Below are positions 42,085 through 51,179 of a stretch of DNA of 64,000 bases, in pieces. This stretch comes from an uncultured Candidatus Nitrosopumilus sp. (GTDB lineage: Archaea > Thermoproteota > Nitrososphaeria > Nitrososphaerales > Nitrosopumilaceae). How positions within the stretch are numbered: position 1 is the stretch's first letter; each line of letters opens with the position of its first letter. The notes under the pieces were generated by a model. It was not told the origin of the DNA. It was given only the letters and a program-made list of their open reading frames with translations, and made no database searches. Where the stretch lies: NCBI GenBank assembly GCA_951812655.1, contig OX638319.1, positions 434,001-498,000 on the forward strand. The letters run 5' to 3'. The translations under genes were made by a program, and so were the position numbers.

Positions 42085-42963
42085 TTGTTGACCAAATTAT
42101 CGGTAATTTCGAGTGGATCTTCAAATGAGATTGGGAGAAAGTTATCCAAAAAGATAAAAGCAAATTTTGTAAAATCACAAATCAGAGTTTTTGCCGACGG
42201 AGAAAGTAAAATAACTCTCAGTGGAAAAATATCTAAACGTAAATCAATTGTAATTCAATCCATTCATCCTCCTGTAGATACAAACCTCATTCATGCACTA
42301 TCATTAATTGCAAAAGCAAAAGAAACATCATCAGAAGTGGTAGCTGTAATTCCATATATGGGATATGCGAGACAAGATAGAGAGTTTTTGACAGGAGAAG
42401 TTGTAACGATGAAGGTTCTTGGTAAATTGTTCAAAGGTGCTGGAGCATCAAAAATCATTGTTGTTGATATTCATAGCAAGATTGGACTAAAACATTTTTC
42501 AATTAAAACAAAGAACGTCTCTGCAATTCCAGAACTCGTAAGACACATCAAGAAATTGGAGCTAAAGGATCCCCTTATAATATCGCCAGATCAGGGTGGA
42601 AAAGAAAGGGCAGAGGAGTTTGCAAAAGAATTAGGCTCAGAATGCATTGCACTCGAGAAAAAGAGAGATAGAAAAACAGGAAAAATCAGTATTAAAACAG
42701 GAAAATTAAGCCAGGTTGCCAACAGAAATTTGATTCTAGTCGACGACATGATCAGTACCGGTGGAAGTATTGTTGAAGCTACACAGTTACTTAAGAAACA
42801 AAAATGTAAAAAAGTGTATGTTGCATGTACACATGCATTATTAATGAATGATGCAGAAAAAAAGATTAAAAGATCTGGAGTTACTGAAATAATTAGTACA
42901 AATACAATACCAGGTAAAACGTCAATAGTGGATATTTCTGAAATAATTTTAAAGGCAATTTAA
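42085..42963 (+). CDS. prs: Ribose-phosphate pyrophosphokinase
   Basis: Makes PRPP from ribose-5-phosphate and ATP for nucleotide, histidine and NAD synthesis. The 292-residue sequence has SGSSNEIGRKLS at the start, FADGES, QSIHPP, the ATP-side motif YMGYARQDRE and the PRPP-binding loop LVDDMISTGGSIVEA. It begins with TTG at 42085 (a second TTG follows at 42088). It leads an operon with the tRNA methylase (2-base gap), RNase Z and Sir2. Confidence 0.93.
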   Translation: MLTKLSVISSGSSNEIGRKLSKKIKANFVKSQIRVFADGESKITLSGKISKRKSIVIQSIHPPVDTNLIHALSLIAKAKETSSEVVAVIPYMGYARQDREFLTGEVVTMKVLGKLFKGAGASKIIVVDIHSKIGLKHFSIKTKNVSAIPELVRHIKKLELKDPLIISPDQGGKERAEEFAKELGSECIALEKKRDRKTGKISIKTGKLSQVANRNLILVDDMISTGGSIVEATQLLKKQKCKKVYVACTHALLMNDAEKKIKRSGVTEIISTNTIPGKTSIVDISEIILKAI

Positions 42964-42965
42964 TA

Positions 42966-43913
42966 ATGCCAGAAAGTTTTTTTGTTTTATCTAAAGATTA
43001 TCTAGAATTAGCCACGGATGAAATCACCGCTCTAGCAAAAATGTACGACAGATTTTCCAAAATTAAAATAATTTCAAATTTAGTTATAGTTCAATCAAAA
43101 ACAAATTGGAATGAAATATCGGAAAGAGCCACATTTGTAAAAATTTCAGGTCAAATTTTAAGAAAAATGTCAGGATTATTTTTAGATGAAGAAAATGCAG
43201 GTATTTTAAAAAATGCAAAAAGTTTTGTATGTAGAGTGATCAACTTATCATCAAATCAATTCAACATACCAGAATTAGAAAACTCCATGGGAGATATGAT
43301 ATCAAAATTTTCTCATGCAAAAGTAAATTTGGAAAATCCGGACATCACCGTTTATCTAATTTTTACCAATAATGAAAATTTTTTTGGGTTTTCAAAAAAG
43401 ACAAAAAAAAGGATCAGGACAAAAAAGACAAAAAAATTTCCTCACGAATTAGATTGGAAATTAACTAGAGTGATGATAAATCTGATAGGATTGGAAAAAG
43501 GAGAAACTGTTTGTGATCCATTTTGCGGTACAGGCACCACACTTCTAGAGGCTGAATCAATGGGAATTCATGGCATAGGATTAGATTTTGATGAAAAAAT
43601 GTGTGAGATTGCCAAAGCAAACATCAAAGTAAATGGATACAATTCAAAAGTCATCAAGTCAGAATTTCAAGAATTATCAAAAATATCAGATAGATTTGAT
43701 GGAATTGTGACTGATTTGCCATATGGTACGTCCTCAAAAACATCAGAAAAACCACAAGAAATACTAAAGAAGTTTTTTGTTTGTATTCCCAAAAGAAAGA
43801 GAGTAGCCATAATGTACAAAAAAGAAATGGATTTTAATTCCAAGTTGAAAGGGTTAAAAAAATATCACATCTATAGGCATAAAAGCCTGACTAGGACAAT
43901 TCTGATAAAATGA
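42966..43913 (+). CDS. tRNA (guanine-N2) methyltransferase, Trm11/Trm-G10 type
   Basis: A 315-residue RNA methylase. The N-terminal half is THUMP-like (ELATDEITALAKMYDRFSK and later). The SAM motif is DPFCGTGTTLLEAESMG, and the catalytic motif is DLPYG, characteristic of Trm11/Trm-G10 enzymes that methylate G10 of tRNA. Two Lys/Arg-rich stretches (KTKKRIRTKKTKKFPHELD) may bind RNA. It overlaps RNase Z by 4 bases (ATGA), showing translational coupling; prs precedes it. Confidence 0.85.
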   Translation: MPESFFVLSKDYLELATDEITALAKMYDRFSKIKIISNLVIVQSKTNWNEISERATFVKISGQILRKMSGLFLDEENAGILKNAKSFVCRVINLSSNQFNIPELENSMGDMISKFSHAKVNLENPDITVYLIFTNNENFFGFSKKTKKRIRTKKTKKFPHELDWKLTRVMINLIGLEKGETVCDPFCGTGTTLLEAESMGIHGIGLDFDEKMCEIAKANIKVNGYNSKVIKSEFQELSKISDRFDGIVTDLPYGTSSKTSEKPQEILKKFFVCIPKRKRVAIMYKKEMDFNSKLKGLKKYHIYRHKSLTRTILIK

Positions 43914-44809
43914 AGCTTGTATTTTTAGGAACATCAGCAGCTCAGCCTACTGAAAACAGAGGATTATCGTGCATTTGCCTAGAGAAGGATGGAGAGATTC
44001 TGATGTTTGATGCAGGAGAGGCTGCTCAAATTGCATACATGAAATCTGGACTCGGATGGAATAAAAAAATGAAATTATTTGTTACGCATCTACATGGTGA
44101 TCACTGTGTTGGGATATTGGGAATATTGCAAACAATGTCCATGCAAAATAGAACTGAAAGCTTGGAAATTTTTGGACCCAGTGGAATTGATGAATTCATT
44201 GATGCAAATATCAAAGTACTAAATTTTGGACTATCATTTCCAGTTCTAATCACGATTGTCAATGAAGGAAAAATTTTTGAAAATGAAACATATTCAATTT
44301 GTGCATGTAATGCAAATCATTCAGTTACTGCATTTTCATACTTGTTTGAAGAAAAAGATAAAGCTGGAAGGTTTAACATTGAGAAAGCAAAAGAGTTAGG
44401 GATACCTGAAGGGAGTTTATGGAATAAATTACAAAACGGGAATGAAATCACCATCAATGGGAAAACAGTTAAGCCAGATCAAATATTAGGGATAAGACGT
44501 CCTGGAAAAAAGATAGGAATTTCTGGGGATACGATGCCTACAAAATCATTAGAAACGTTTTTTGAAAATTGTGATTATCTAGTATTCGATTCTACATTTT
44601 TAGACAAAGAAAAGCAAAAGGCGCTGGAAACATGTCATTCTACAGCAAAACAAGCTGCGACATTAGGAAAAAATGCGAAGGTAAAAAACTTGATTTTAAC
44701 ACATTTTTCAGCCAGATATAAAGACGAGGTCGGGCACATGAAAGAGGCGCTGGAATTTCACAATTCGGTGGTAACCGCAAAAGATCTTTTAGAAATTGAA
44801 ATTAAGTGA
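43910..44809 (+). CDS. rnz: Ribonuclease Z
   Basis: Removes 3' trailers from tRNA precursors. The 299-residue metallo-beta-lactamase has the zinc motif THLHGDH (residues 59-65), FDAGEAAQ, GISGDTMPT and a final HF motif, and the short-form length is normal. Since the tRNA genes in this window lack an encoded CCA, cleavage here would precede CCA addition by the enzyme at 47621. It is coupled to the tRNA methylase upstream and to Sir2 downstream. Confidence 0.93.
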   Translation: MKLVFLGTSAAQPTENRGLSCICLEKDGEILMFDAGEAAQIAYMKSGLGWNKKMKLFVTHLHGDHCVGILGILQTMSMQNRTESLEIFGPSGIDEFIDANIKVLNFGLSFPVLITIVNEGKIFENETYSICACNANHSVTAFSYLFEEKDKAGRFNIEKAKELGIPEGSLWNKLQNGNEITINGKTVKPDQILGIRRPGKKIGISGDTMPTKSLETFFENCDYLVFDSTFLDKEKQKALETCHSTAKQAATLGKNAKVKNLILTHFSARYKDEVGHMKEALEFHNSVVTAKDLLEIEIK

Positions 44810-44811
44810 AA

Positions 44812-45546
44812 ATGTTTGAGTTAATCAGAAACCAAACTAAAGAAATCAGAAAAATTGTTTTTGTGACGGGGGCTGGAATTTCACAGGAAAGTGGAATACC
44901 CACATTTAGGGGAAAAGACGGATTGTGGAGAAACCACGATCCAATGAAATTAGCCACAATTGATGCATTTTTTAATAATCCAAAACTGGTATGGGAGTGG
45001 TACAATGAACGTAGAGAGAATGTTTTTCAAGCACAACCTAATCAGGGACATACAGCAATTGCAGAACTAGAGGAATATGCGGAAGTCGTGGTTTTAACAC
45101 AAAATATAGATGGACTTCATCAAAAAGCTAGCAGTTCAAAAGTTTTAGAATTGCACGGCAACATAACAAGAATCAAATGTTCAGTTTGTAATTTTTTAGA
45201 TGACATACCAAGAAGATTTTCAGAAAATTTACCTCTATGTAAATGTGGAAATATACTTAGACCTGATGTTGTTTGGTTTGGAGAATCTTTACCACAAGAT
45301 GTATGGAAAAAGGCTATGGGTTTTGCAGGTGAATGTGATTTGATGGTAGTTGTTGGAACATCACTTGTCGTATCACCTGCAAACACCTTACCAATTTCTG
45401 CTAAACAAAACAATGCAATTTTGATTGAAATCAATCCAGAAAAGACAGAAATGTCTTCAGAAATGGATTTAGTGATAAATGATTTAAGTACATCCGCACT
45501 GCCTAAATTGGTTTCATTGTTTAAACAAGCAAAAGAGAAAAATTGA
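44812..45546 (+). CDS. Sir2-family NAD-dependent protein deacylase
   Basis: A 244-residue sirtuin. It has the NAD loop GAGISQESGIPTFRG, the catalytic His in QNIDGLHQKA with VLELHG, a zinc site CSVC and CKCG, and the SLVVSPAN segment. It removes acyl groups from lysines, for example on chromatin proteins such as Alba. A GTG at 44806 would give a 4-base GTGA overlap with rnz; I list the ATG at 44812, and either could be used. Last gene of the prs operon. Confidence 0.92.
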   Translation: MFELIRNQTKEIRKIVFVTGAGISQESGIPTFRGKDGLWRNHDPMKLATIDAFFNNPKLVWEWYNERRENVFQAQPNQGHTAIAELEEYAEVVVLTQNIDGLHQKASSSKVLELHGNITRIKCSVCNFLDDIPRRFSENLPLCKCGNILRPDVVWFGESLPQDVWKKAMGFAGECDLMVVVGTSLVVSPANTLPISAKQNNAILIEINPEKTEMSSEMDLVINDLSTSALPKLVSLFKQAKEKN

Positions 45547-45633
45547 AGATGGAGACGTTAAAACTAGAAAATCTTTTAGATTATTTTTAAAAAGAAGATA
45601 GTGTATGTAAAAATCACAACATCGCTAATTGAA

Positions 45634-45984
45634 TTACTTGTAAAAACTTTGAACGTATTCTATTAGATCAAAATTGGAGATTTCTTCGTTGATCATTTTT
45701 TCAGATGACTCTTTTGCCTCAGAGATTTTACTAGATACTTTATACCCAACACCACTAATTTCATTTGCTATGGAATCATTTGTTGTATCAATAATTTTAT
45801 CTATTGAATTATCAATTCTTTTCTCTACAGAGTCCACAGCTTGAGAACTAAAATCAGACGCGTCACTTTTTAGAGAATCAAGGACAGTTGCAGAGGTAGA
45901 TGGAAACAGATTATCAATCTCATTAGAAAATATCATGCCTCCCAAGATAACAACACCTACAATTATGCTTAGTTTTATGAACAT
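45634..45984 (-). CDS. Small membrane-anchored helical protein
   Basis: A 116-residue protein with an N-terminal membrane helix at about residues 4-22 (LSIIVGVVILGGMIFSN) and a remaining part rich in Ser/Asp/Lys/Ile with helical periodicity (SVEKRIDNSIDKIIDTTN). It could form a coiled coil outside or inside the membrane. No family recognised. It is separated from the UPF0201 gene by 82 bases on the same strand. Confidence 0.5.
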   Translation of the reverse strand: MFIKLSIIVGVVILGGMIFSNEIDNLFPSTSATVLDSLKSDASDFSSQAVDSVEKRIDNSIDKIIDTTNDSIANEISGVGYKVSSKISEAKESSEKMINEEISNFDLIEYVQSFYK

Positions 45985-46066
45985 GATATAATATCCTAAA
46001 AATGGATTTTAGATCTAAACTAAAAAAAATAGTCAAAAATGATTGAATTTTCTTAGCTAAATTTTA

Positions 46067-46465
46067 CTAGTTTCCAAGAACTATCCAATCAATGATTTCA
46101 TCGATATTTGATGAAGTTAAAGTTACCAGAATCGGACCCAGTGGTGACTCCTCTGCCTCGTCACAAATTACAATTTTTTCAACGAAGGCGGCTTGTTTAT
46201 TTAAAAAAAACCAAGTAGCATCATCTTTCAAATTATTGTCTAAACTTCTACCGTATATTTTTTGGAGATGATTAGCATGTATTGTTTCATAAATTTTTTC
46301 AAATGACCTTAATTCTTTTGATTTAGCAATAATTTCAAAATTTTCATTTTTTATTTTTGAAAACGGAAAAATATTTGCAATTGCTCTTTCGATTTTGGTT
46401 GGATCCTCAGAAAAATTTACCTGTGCAGACATCTCTATTTTACAATTAAAGTTTGGAATTCTCAT
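46067..46465 (-). CDS. UPF0201 family RNA-binding-like protein
   Basis: A 132-residue archaeal protein of the UPF0201 family. Visible landmarks are VNFSEDPTKIERAIANIFP at the start, a helix near LRSFEKIYETIHAN, and the C-terminal strand-turn DEAEESPLGPILVTLTSSN. The structure of this family resembles an L5-like RNA-binding fold; the role is unknown. The start at 46465 overlaps the stop of the UPF0200 kinase gene by 4 bases, so the two are translationally coupled. Confidence 0.8.
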   Translation of the reverse strand: MRIPNFNCKIEMSAQVNFSEDPTKIERAIANIFPFSKIKNENFEIIAKSKELRSFEKIYETIHANHLQKIYGRSLDNNLKDDATWFFLNKQAAFVEKIVICDEAEESPLGPILVTLTSSNIDEIIDWIVLGN

Positions 46466-47010
46466 TTTATCCAACTTTGAATGATTTTGAAAGAAATATC
46501 AACTAATTCATCTTTTGTTAAGCCAACATTTGATATTGCATAGTCAGATAATGCGATCGAATTACTTATTCCTACACCCAGTTCACGATTATCTCTTTCT
46601 TCAAAATGTTCTATTGTTTGAGGATCATCTGATCTGCCCCTTTTTTGTAGAAAATTGAATCTAGTGTCTGTTGATGCATGAACGGCTAATAATTTAACAG
46701 TGCCAAACTTTCTAAGTACATCTATTTCATCATTTGATCTTACCCCGTCAATCAAGATTATGTCTGCCGCAGAGCATTCTATTTTTGACTTGACTAATTC
46801 GGCTATTGCACCTGGTCCGTTTCTCTCTCTAAGCTCAAGCATTAACTTTCCAAGATTATCTCGAGTTGATTCTAAATTCCTTCTTTTTGCTTCCTCTCGC
46901 ACTGCATTGCCCATATTGATAATTTCATATCCTTTGATCTTCAATCCTTCAGCAATAGTAGATTTACCTGCACCTGGCATTCCTGTCAAACATACAATTA
47001 GCTTTGTCAA
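46462..47010 (-). CDS. UPF0200 family P-loop kinase-like protein
   Basis: A 182-residue protein with an intact Walker A GMPGAGKST (residues 9-17), a Walker B-like IILIDGVRSNDE, and the LID-like Arg-rich segment KRGRSDDPQTIEHFEERDNRE. The fold is that of adenylate kinase/dephospho-CoA kinase. UPF0200 members are conserved in archaea with unknown substrate. It precedes UPF0201 in an operon; the pair's regular adjacency suggests a joint role, possibly in RNA or nucleotide metabolism. Divergent from thpR. Confidence 0.82.
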   Translation of the reverse strand: MTKLIVCLTGMPGAGKSTIAEGLKIKGYEIINMGNAVREEAKRRNLESTRDNLGKLMLELRERNGPGAIAELVKSKIECSAADIILIDGVRSNDEIDVLRKFGTVKLLAVHASTDTRFNFLQKRGRSDDPQTIEHFEERDNRELGVGISNSIALSDYAISNVGLTKDELVDISFKIIQSWIK

Positions 47011-47082
47011 TGCATTTCAAAAAAAAAGCTCGTCTATGAAGTTACCGGAAATTATTATAAACATACATCAAAGTATGCTATA

Positions 47083-47610
47083 ATGCGAATTTTTGTGGCA
47101 ATAGAGATTACAAACAAAGAGGTGATTAATTCCATAACAAGATATCAAGATAAATCCAATATCAACGCCAAACCAGTAAAATCAGACAATTTTCATTTTA
47201 CACTTCAATTTTTGGGAGAAGTGGCTGGTGAGATCACCGAAGAGATCACCGAAGCTCTTGACAAAATTAAATTTTTGAGTTTTGATGTACATTTGAAAGG
47301 AATTGGGACATTTCCAAAGAGCAAGTCTCCAAAAGTTGTTTGGATAGGAACGGATGAAGATGGGGGAAATATGCTAATCCAGTTATCCAAAAAGGTAGAG
47401 AAAGTACTAGAGCCGTTGGGATTTCTTTCGGATAAGCCATTCAAACCCCACATAACGATATTTAGAATTAAAAAGAAGATTGAAGACATTTCAAATAACT
47501 TGAAAACTCAAACGGACAAGGATTTTGGCATGCAAAAAATATCCAGCATTAAATTAAAAAAAGTGAACTCACTTCAAACGGACCTATTTATTCGGATTTG
47601 GCGGAGATAA
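47083..47610 (+). CDS. thpR: RNA 2',3'-cyclic phosphodiesterase (ThpR/LigT)
   Basis: A 175-residue 2H-phosphoesterase. The two H-x-T motifs are HFTLQFLG and HITIFRI, giving the catalytic histidines. It hydrolyses 2',3'-cyclic phosphate or forms 2'-5' RNA bonds in vitro, and in archaea may be linked to tRNA processing. The next gene, the CCA enzyme, starts 10 bases later on the same strand, consistent with a shared role in tRNA 3'-end repair. Confidence 0.9.
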   Translation: MRIFVAIEITNKEVINSITRYQDKSNINAKPVKSDNFHFTLQFLGEVAGEITEEITEALDKIKFLSFDVHLKGIGTFPKSKSPKVVWIGTDEDGGNMLIQLSKKVEKVLEPLGFLSDKPFKPHITIFRIKKKIEDISNNLKTQTDKDFGMQKISSIKLKKVNSLQTDLFIRIWRR

Positions 47611-47620
47611 AAGCACAAAA

Positions 47621-48952
47621 ATGAAAACAATAATTTCTGAAATTTCCAAGAAAGTAATTACCTCAAAATCTATAGAGCATTCAAAAGAACGAATTGCAAA
47701 TTTGGCATTTAGTTTAGTTGAAAAAGAAATCAGCAAGCATGCTGAAGTTGTGGGACTTGAATTTGGTGGATCTTTTGCAAAAGGTACGTGGTTAGCTAAT
47801 GATGCAGACGTTGACATTTTCATTAGATTCAAAAAAACTACGTCTGAAGAAAAGTTTGAAAGAATCTCGAAGAAAATTGGTTTCGAAGCATTAAAAAAAT
47901 ATTTTCCATACGTAAGATACTCTCAACATCCATACGTAGAGGCCAAAATTCGAAATACCAAGATCAATGTTGTGCCATTTTATGATGTAAAAATTGATGA
48001 ATGGAAGAGTGCAGCAGATAGATCTCCATTTCACACAGAATTTATGAAAAAGTCGTTAACGCCAAAAATGAGAAACGATGTCAAAATTCTAAAAAAATTT
48101 CTTAAGTCAAATGGAATATACGGGGCAGAGATTGCCAAACAAGGATTTAGCGGGTATATTTCGGAAGTTTTGATATTTGAATTTGGGAGTTTCGAAAATC
48201 TAATAAAATCAATTTCAAAAATTGAGGAAAAACACATCGTTGGAAAAACTTCAAAAAAATTTGAAACTCCAATTGTGATCATAGATCCAATTGACGGTAA
48301 CAGAAATTTGGCAGCTGCAGTTTCCGATGAAAACATTGGAAAATTTATTCTCATTTCTAGAGCGTTTAAACAAAAACCATCTCTAGAATTTTTTAAGAAC
48401 AAAAAATCAAAAATATCAAAAAAGTATTGGGATAATCTTCTAGTGGTTAAATTTGATTATGAAGTTAGAAGTCCGGACATAATATGGGGACAAATCAAAA
48501 GAGCTACTTCCACACTAGCCACACAGTTGGAATTAGGAGGATTTACTGTACTTAGAAGTAAGTCACATACTGACGAATTAAAAGAAGCCTACCTCTTATT
48601 CTTCTTAGAATCTACAAAAATTAGTCAAATCTATCAAAAAGATGGGCCAGAGTTTTTCAGAGACAGCAGTTCCAAGAGTTTTATTTCTAAAAATCTCAAA
48701 AATACAGAATTAATGTGGGTAGGAAACAACAAAAAAATTAATTCTTTGAAGAAACGAAGGCATGCTGATGCAACTAACTTTATGAAAGAATTCCTGAAAG
48801 AGAATATTCAAACAGGCATACCAAAAGGCCTTCAAAGTGATTTCAAGCGAGGTTTTGAGGTTTCAATAGGAAACAAAAATTTAAGCAAATCAATTAAAGA
48901 GGCAGCTGGAGAATTAATTTCAATAGATGGAACATTCCTTCATTTCAGTTAA
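47621..48952 (+). CDS. cca: CCA tRNA nucleotidyltransferase (archaeal class I)
   Basis: Adds CCA to tRNA 3' ends without a template. The 443-residue protein has the class I nucleotidyltransferase signature GSFAKGTWLANDADVDIF with catalytic Asp63 and Asp65, followed by ATP-binding and tail domains (SGYISEVLIFEFG, IIDPIDGNRNLAAAV). Length fits archaeal CCA enzymes. The tRNA genes here lack encoded CCA, so it is needed. It overlaps the next gene by 26 bases. Confidence 0.95.
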   Translation: MKTIISEISKKVITSKSIEHSKERIANLAFSLVEKEISKHAEVVGLEFGGSFAKGTWLANDADVDIFIRFKKTTSEEKFERISKKIGFEALKKYFPYVRYSQHPYVEAKIRNTKINVVPFYDVKIDEWKSAADRSPFHTEFMKKSLTPKMRNDVKILKKFLKSNGIYGAEIAKQGFSGYISEVLIFEFGSFENLIKSISKIEEKHIVGKTSKKFETPIVIIDPIDGNRNLAAAVSDENIGKFILISRAFKQKPSLEFFKNKKSKISKKYWDNLLVVKFDYEVRSPDIIWGQIKRATSTLATQLELGGFTVLRSKSHTDELKEAYLLFFLESTKISQIYQKDGPEFFRDSSSKSFISKNLKNTELMWVGNNKKINSLKKRRHADATNFMKEFLKENIQTGIPKGLQSDFKRGFEVSIGNKNLSKSIKEAAGELISIDGTFLHFS

Positions 48953-49688
48953 GAAATTTGTCGATGAACCATATTCAAAAATCATCGGATATCCAAAAGC
49001 TACCAGTCGACAAATAAAATCTAGAATTAGCGAATTAGAAAAATTAAAAATTAGATCAATATCGTTGACAGGACCCACTACGCTTGGGAATCTGGGAATT
49101 TTAGGAAAAGGATACGTAGGCGTTGTAGTTATTGCAAAAAGAGGCAACAAGGAAATTGCATTAAAAATTAGAAGAACCGATTCTCCGAGAAAAGGAATGA
49201 AAGATGAATCTGTTCTCCTAAAATTAGTTAATTCAGTTAATGTTGGTCCAAAAATGTTTGATGTCAGTAAAAATTTCTTGGTTATGGAATATCTTGAGGG
49301 GGAAAAATTTAGCGATTGGGTTACTTTACTAAAAGGAATTGGAAGTGCAAGGAAATTGAAATCTACAATCAGGGATGTTTTAGAAGACTGTTATAGATTA
49401 GATCAGATGGGTTTTGATCACGGGGAATTAAGCAATATTTCAAAACACGTCATAGTAGGAAAAACCAAAGCGACCCTAATCGATTTTGAAAGTTCAAGCA
49501 CCGAGAGAAGACCGTCAAACGTCACGTCTATTACCCAAGCGTTTTTTATTGGATCTGGAAACGCAAGGAAAATTCAGAAAATTTACAAAAATCCGTCCAA
49601 AGGGAAAATTATTGAGCATTTGAAACTGTACAAACAAGAGAAAACAAGGGAAAACTTTGATAATCTGTTGAAAATTTTGAAATTATAA
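48927..49688 (+). CDS. Predicted serine/threonine protein kinase (COG2112 type)
   Basis: A 253-residue protein kinase-like protein. The ATP-lysine strand appears as IALKIRRTD, the catalytic loop as FDHGELSNISKHVIV (Asp-x-Gly-Glu rather than HRD), and the metal motif as LIDFESS (DFE in place of DFG). The gatekeeper stretch is LVMEYLEGEKF. It resembles the archaeal COG2112 kinases rather than RIO or Bud32. The gene begins inside cca with a 26-base overlap, an unusual tie between a tRNA enzyme and a kinase. It ends one base before the tRNA-Pro gene on the other strand. Confidence 0.75.
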   Translation: MEHSFISVKKFVDEPYSKIIGYPKATSRQIKSRISELEKLKIRSISLTGPTTLGNLGILGKGYVGVVVIAKRGNKEIALKIRRTDSPRKGMKDESVLLKLVNSVNVGPKMFDVSKNFLVMEYLEGEKFSDWVTLLKGIGSARKLKSTIRDVLEDCYRLDQMGFDHGELSNISKHVIVGKTKATLIDFESSSTERRPSNVTSITQAFFIGSGNARKIQKIYKNPSKGKIIEHLKLYKQEKTRENFDNLLKILKL

Positions 49689-49762
49689 CGGGATCGGCAG
49701 GATTTGAACCTGCGACCACTAGTCCCCCAGACTAGTATCATACCAAGCTAGACTACGATCCC
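49689..49762 (-). tRNA. tRNA-Pro (anticodon GGG)
   Basis: Minus-strand cloverleaf: acceptor GGGATCG with CGATCCC, D-arm GTCT with GGTATGAT, anticodon stem CTAGT/ACTAG enclosing CTGGGGG (anticodon GGG), T-arm GCAGG-TTCAAAT-CCTGC, discriminator G. U33 is normal. No intron and no encoded CCA. It lies one base after the kinase gene stop. Confidence 0.93.
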
Positions 49763-49818
49763 TCGATTCTGAGGTTGAAAATGAAATTATTAAATCGTCG
49801 TATTGACAAAGAAAAATC

Positions 49819-50019
49819 ATGAAGATTTGCAATATTTGTCACAAAATTTCTGCAACAAGCCAAGATCACCTGGATTGTGTCCAAAAAAGAAGTATAGAAT
49901 TAGAAAATGAAGATTTTAAAAATAGTATTCCTGAAAAGCTCAATCTTTCAAAAGATACTCAAGACTTAGGTGTTGAAGTTAGAGCAATTCTCGAACATCT
50001 TACAAAAAATAAAGATTAA
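49819..50019 (+). CDS. Small hypothetical protein with CxxC motif
   Basis: A 66-residue protein starting MKICNICHKISATSQDHLDC. C-x2-C with a later His/Cys pair (DHLDC) suggests a zinc knuckle at the N-terminus; the rest is a helical acidic segment (VEVRAILEHLTKNK). The family is not recognised. ATG at 49819 is the only reasonable start. The 3' end is 10 bases before the convergent oxidoreductase stop. Confidence 0.5.
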   Translation: MKICNICHKISATSQDHLDCVQKRSIELENEDFKNSIPEKLNLSKDTQDLGVEVRAILEHLTKNKD

Positions 50020-50029
50020 GAAAAATAAA

Positions 50030-51178
50030 TCACAGCCATTTAGACAATCTTTCTTTTTCAAATTGGACTTTTTTTGAAAGATTGTCAGAAGTTGATTCTG
50101 TAAGATTTGTCGAAGGCCCAGAATCTGAGAACATGTCTACTTCTATAATGGATGCGGTATTTTTACCAGATTCGATGAAACATCCACCCTTGCCATCATA
50201 TAATACGAATTTTTCCGAAGATTGAATTTTTGAAATAATGTTTTGAGCTACGACGATCCCTTCTCCTTCAGCAAAAATTCCCGCTTTGGGAACTGCCATA
50301 TTCTTGGTAGCAACTAAACTGGTCACATCACCTACTGCAAAAATATTTTCAAAAGGTGTTTTACAATCCCTGTCTATTGCTATAAATCCAGGTTCATCTG
50401 CCAATCCGGAATCATAAATCACCTTCGGGGCAACATGCGGCGGAATTGCCAAGAGCAAATCAAAATTAGCTTCACCATCCTCAAAAACTAGTTTTTTAGA
50501 TTCAACAAATTTTATTTTTGATGAATTATGAAAGGTAATATTTTCAGAATTTACCAAGTCAAGAATTTGTTTACTAACTTCAGGTCCAGCTGCAGGCAAA
50601 GTGATAGGCGCAGGACTGTAAAAATCAATTTGCACAGAATCACGAATTCCCCTCTTTCTCAACATTGAGTCTATCAACAAACTGGCCTCAAACGGTGCAG
50701 GTGGACATTTGTATGGCATGCCCATTATACATATCGCAATTTTTCCAGATTCAATACGTTCTAGGCTCTCACGTATTTCTAAAAGTTGGTTGTGATCATA
50801 AAGATTGAAACCGTTTTGTTCTAATCCAATAATCTTTTGGGGAGCCAATACTGCACCCATTGAAATAATGAGAAAATCAAAAGAGATTTTTTGAGTTTGT
50901 GTTTTTACATTTTTCTCCTTAAGATCAATTGATAAGATCTTATCCTTGAGAAAATCGATTCCTTTTTTTCCTAATTCGTTTAATGAACCAGTAGAATTTT
51001 CAAACGTGCGAGTTCCATTAATAATCCACAACTTTGCAAATCCCACCATAAACCAGTCTTTTTTATCAACTATCGTGACCTTTACTTGCGACGTGGAGAA
51101 TGTTTTCCTCAACTCATTTGCAGCGGCAAGCCCACCAAAGCCCCCACCCAAAATTACAACGTGCGGAATGCTTGGCAA
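50030..51178 (-). CDS. FAD-dependent pyridine nucleotide-disulfide oxidoreductase (SQR/NDH-2-like)
   Basis: A 382-residue flavoprotein. The dinucleotide fold GGGFGGLAAANEL is at the N-terminus and the second FAD motif NIFAVGDVTSL near the C-terminus. The central YKCPPAPFEASLL contains the Cys seen in sulfide:quinone oxidoreductase-like proteins; other SQR cysteines are not evident. It could feed electrons to the quinone pool or have another role. The SDR gene ends 1 base upstream, so they form a probable operon. Confidence 0.83.
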   Translation of the reverse strand: MPSIPHVVILGGGFGGLAAANELRKTFSTSQVKVTIVDKKDWFMVGFAKLWIINGTRTFENSTGSLNELGKKGIDFLKDKILSIDLKEKNVKTQTQKISFDFLIISMGAVLAPQKIIGLEQNGFNLYDHNQLLEIRESLERIESGKIAICIMGMPYKCPPAPFEASLLIDSMLRKRGIRDSVQIDFYSPAPITLPAAGPEVSKQILDLVNSENITFHNSSKIKFVESKKLVFEDGEANFDLLLAIPPHVAPKVIYDSGLADEPGFIAIDRDCKTPFENIFAVGDVTSLVATKNMAVPKAGIFAEGEGIVVAQNIISKIQSSEKFVLYDGKGGCFIESGKNTASIIEVDMFSDSGPSTNLTESTSDNLSKKVQFEKERLSKWL

Positions 51179-51179
51179 A

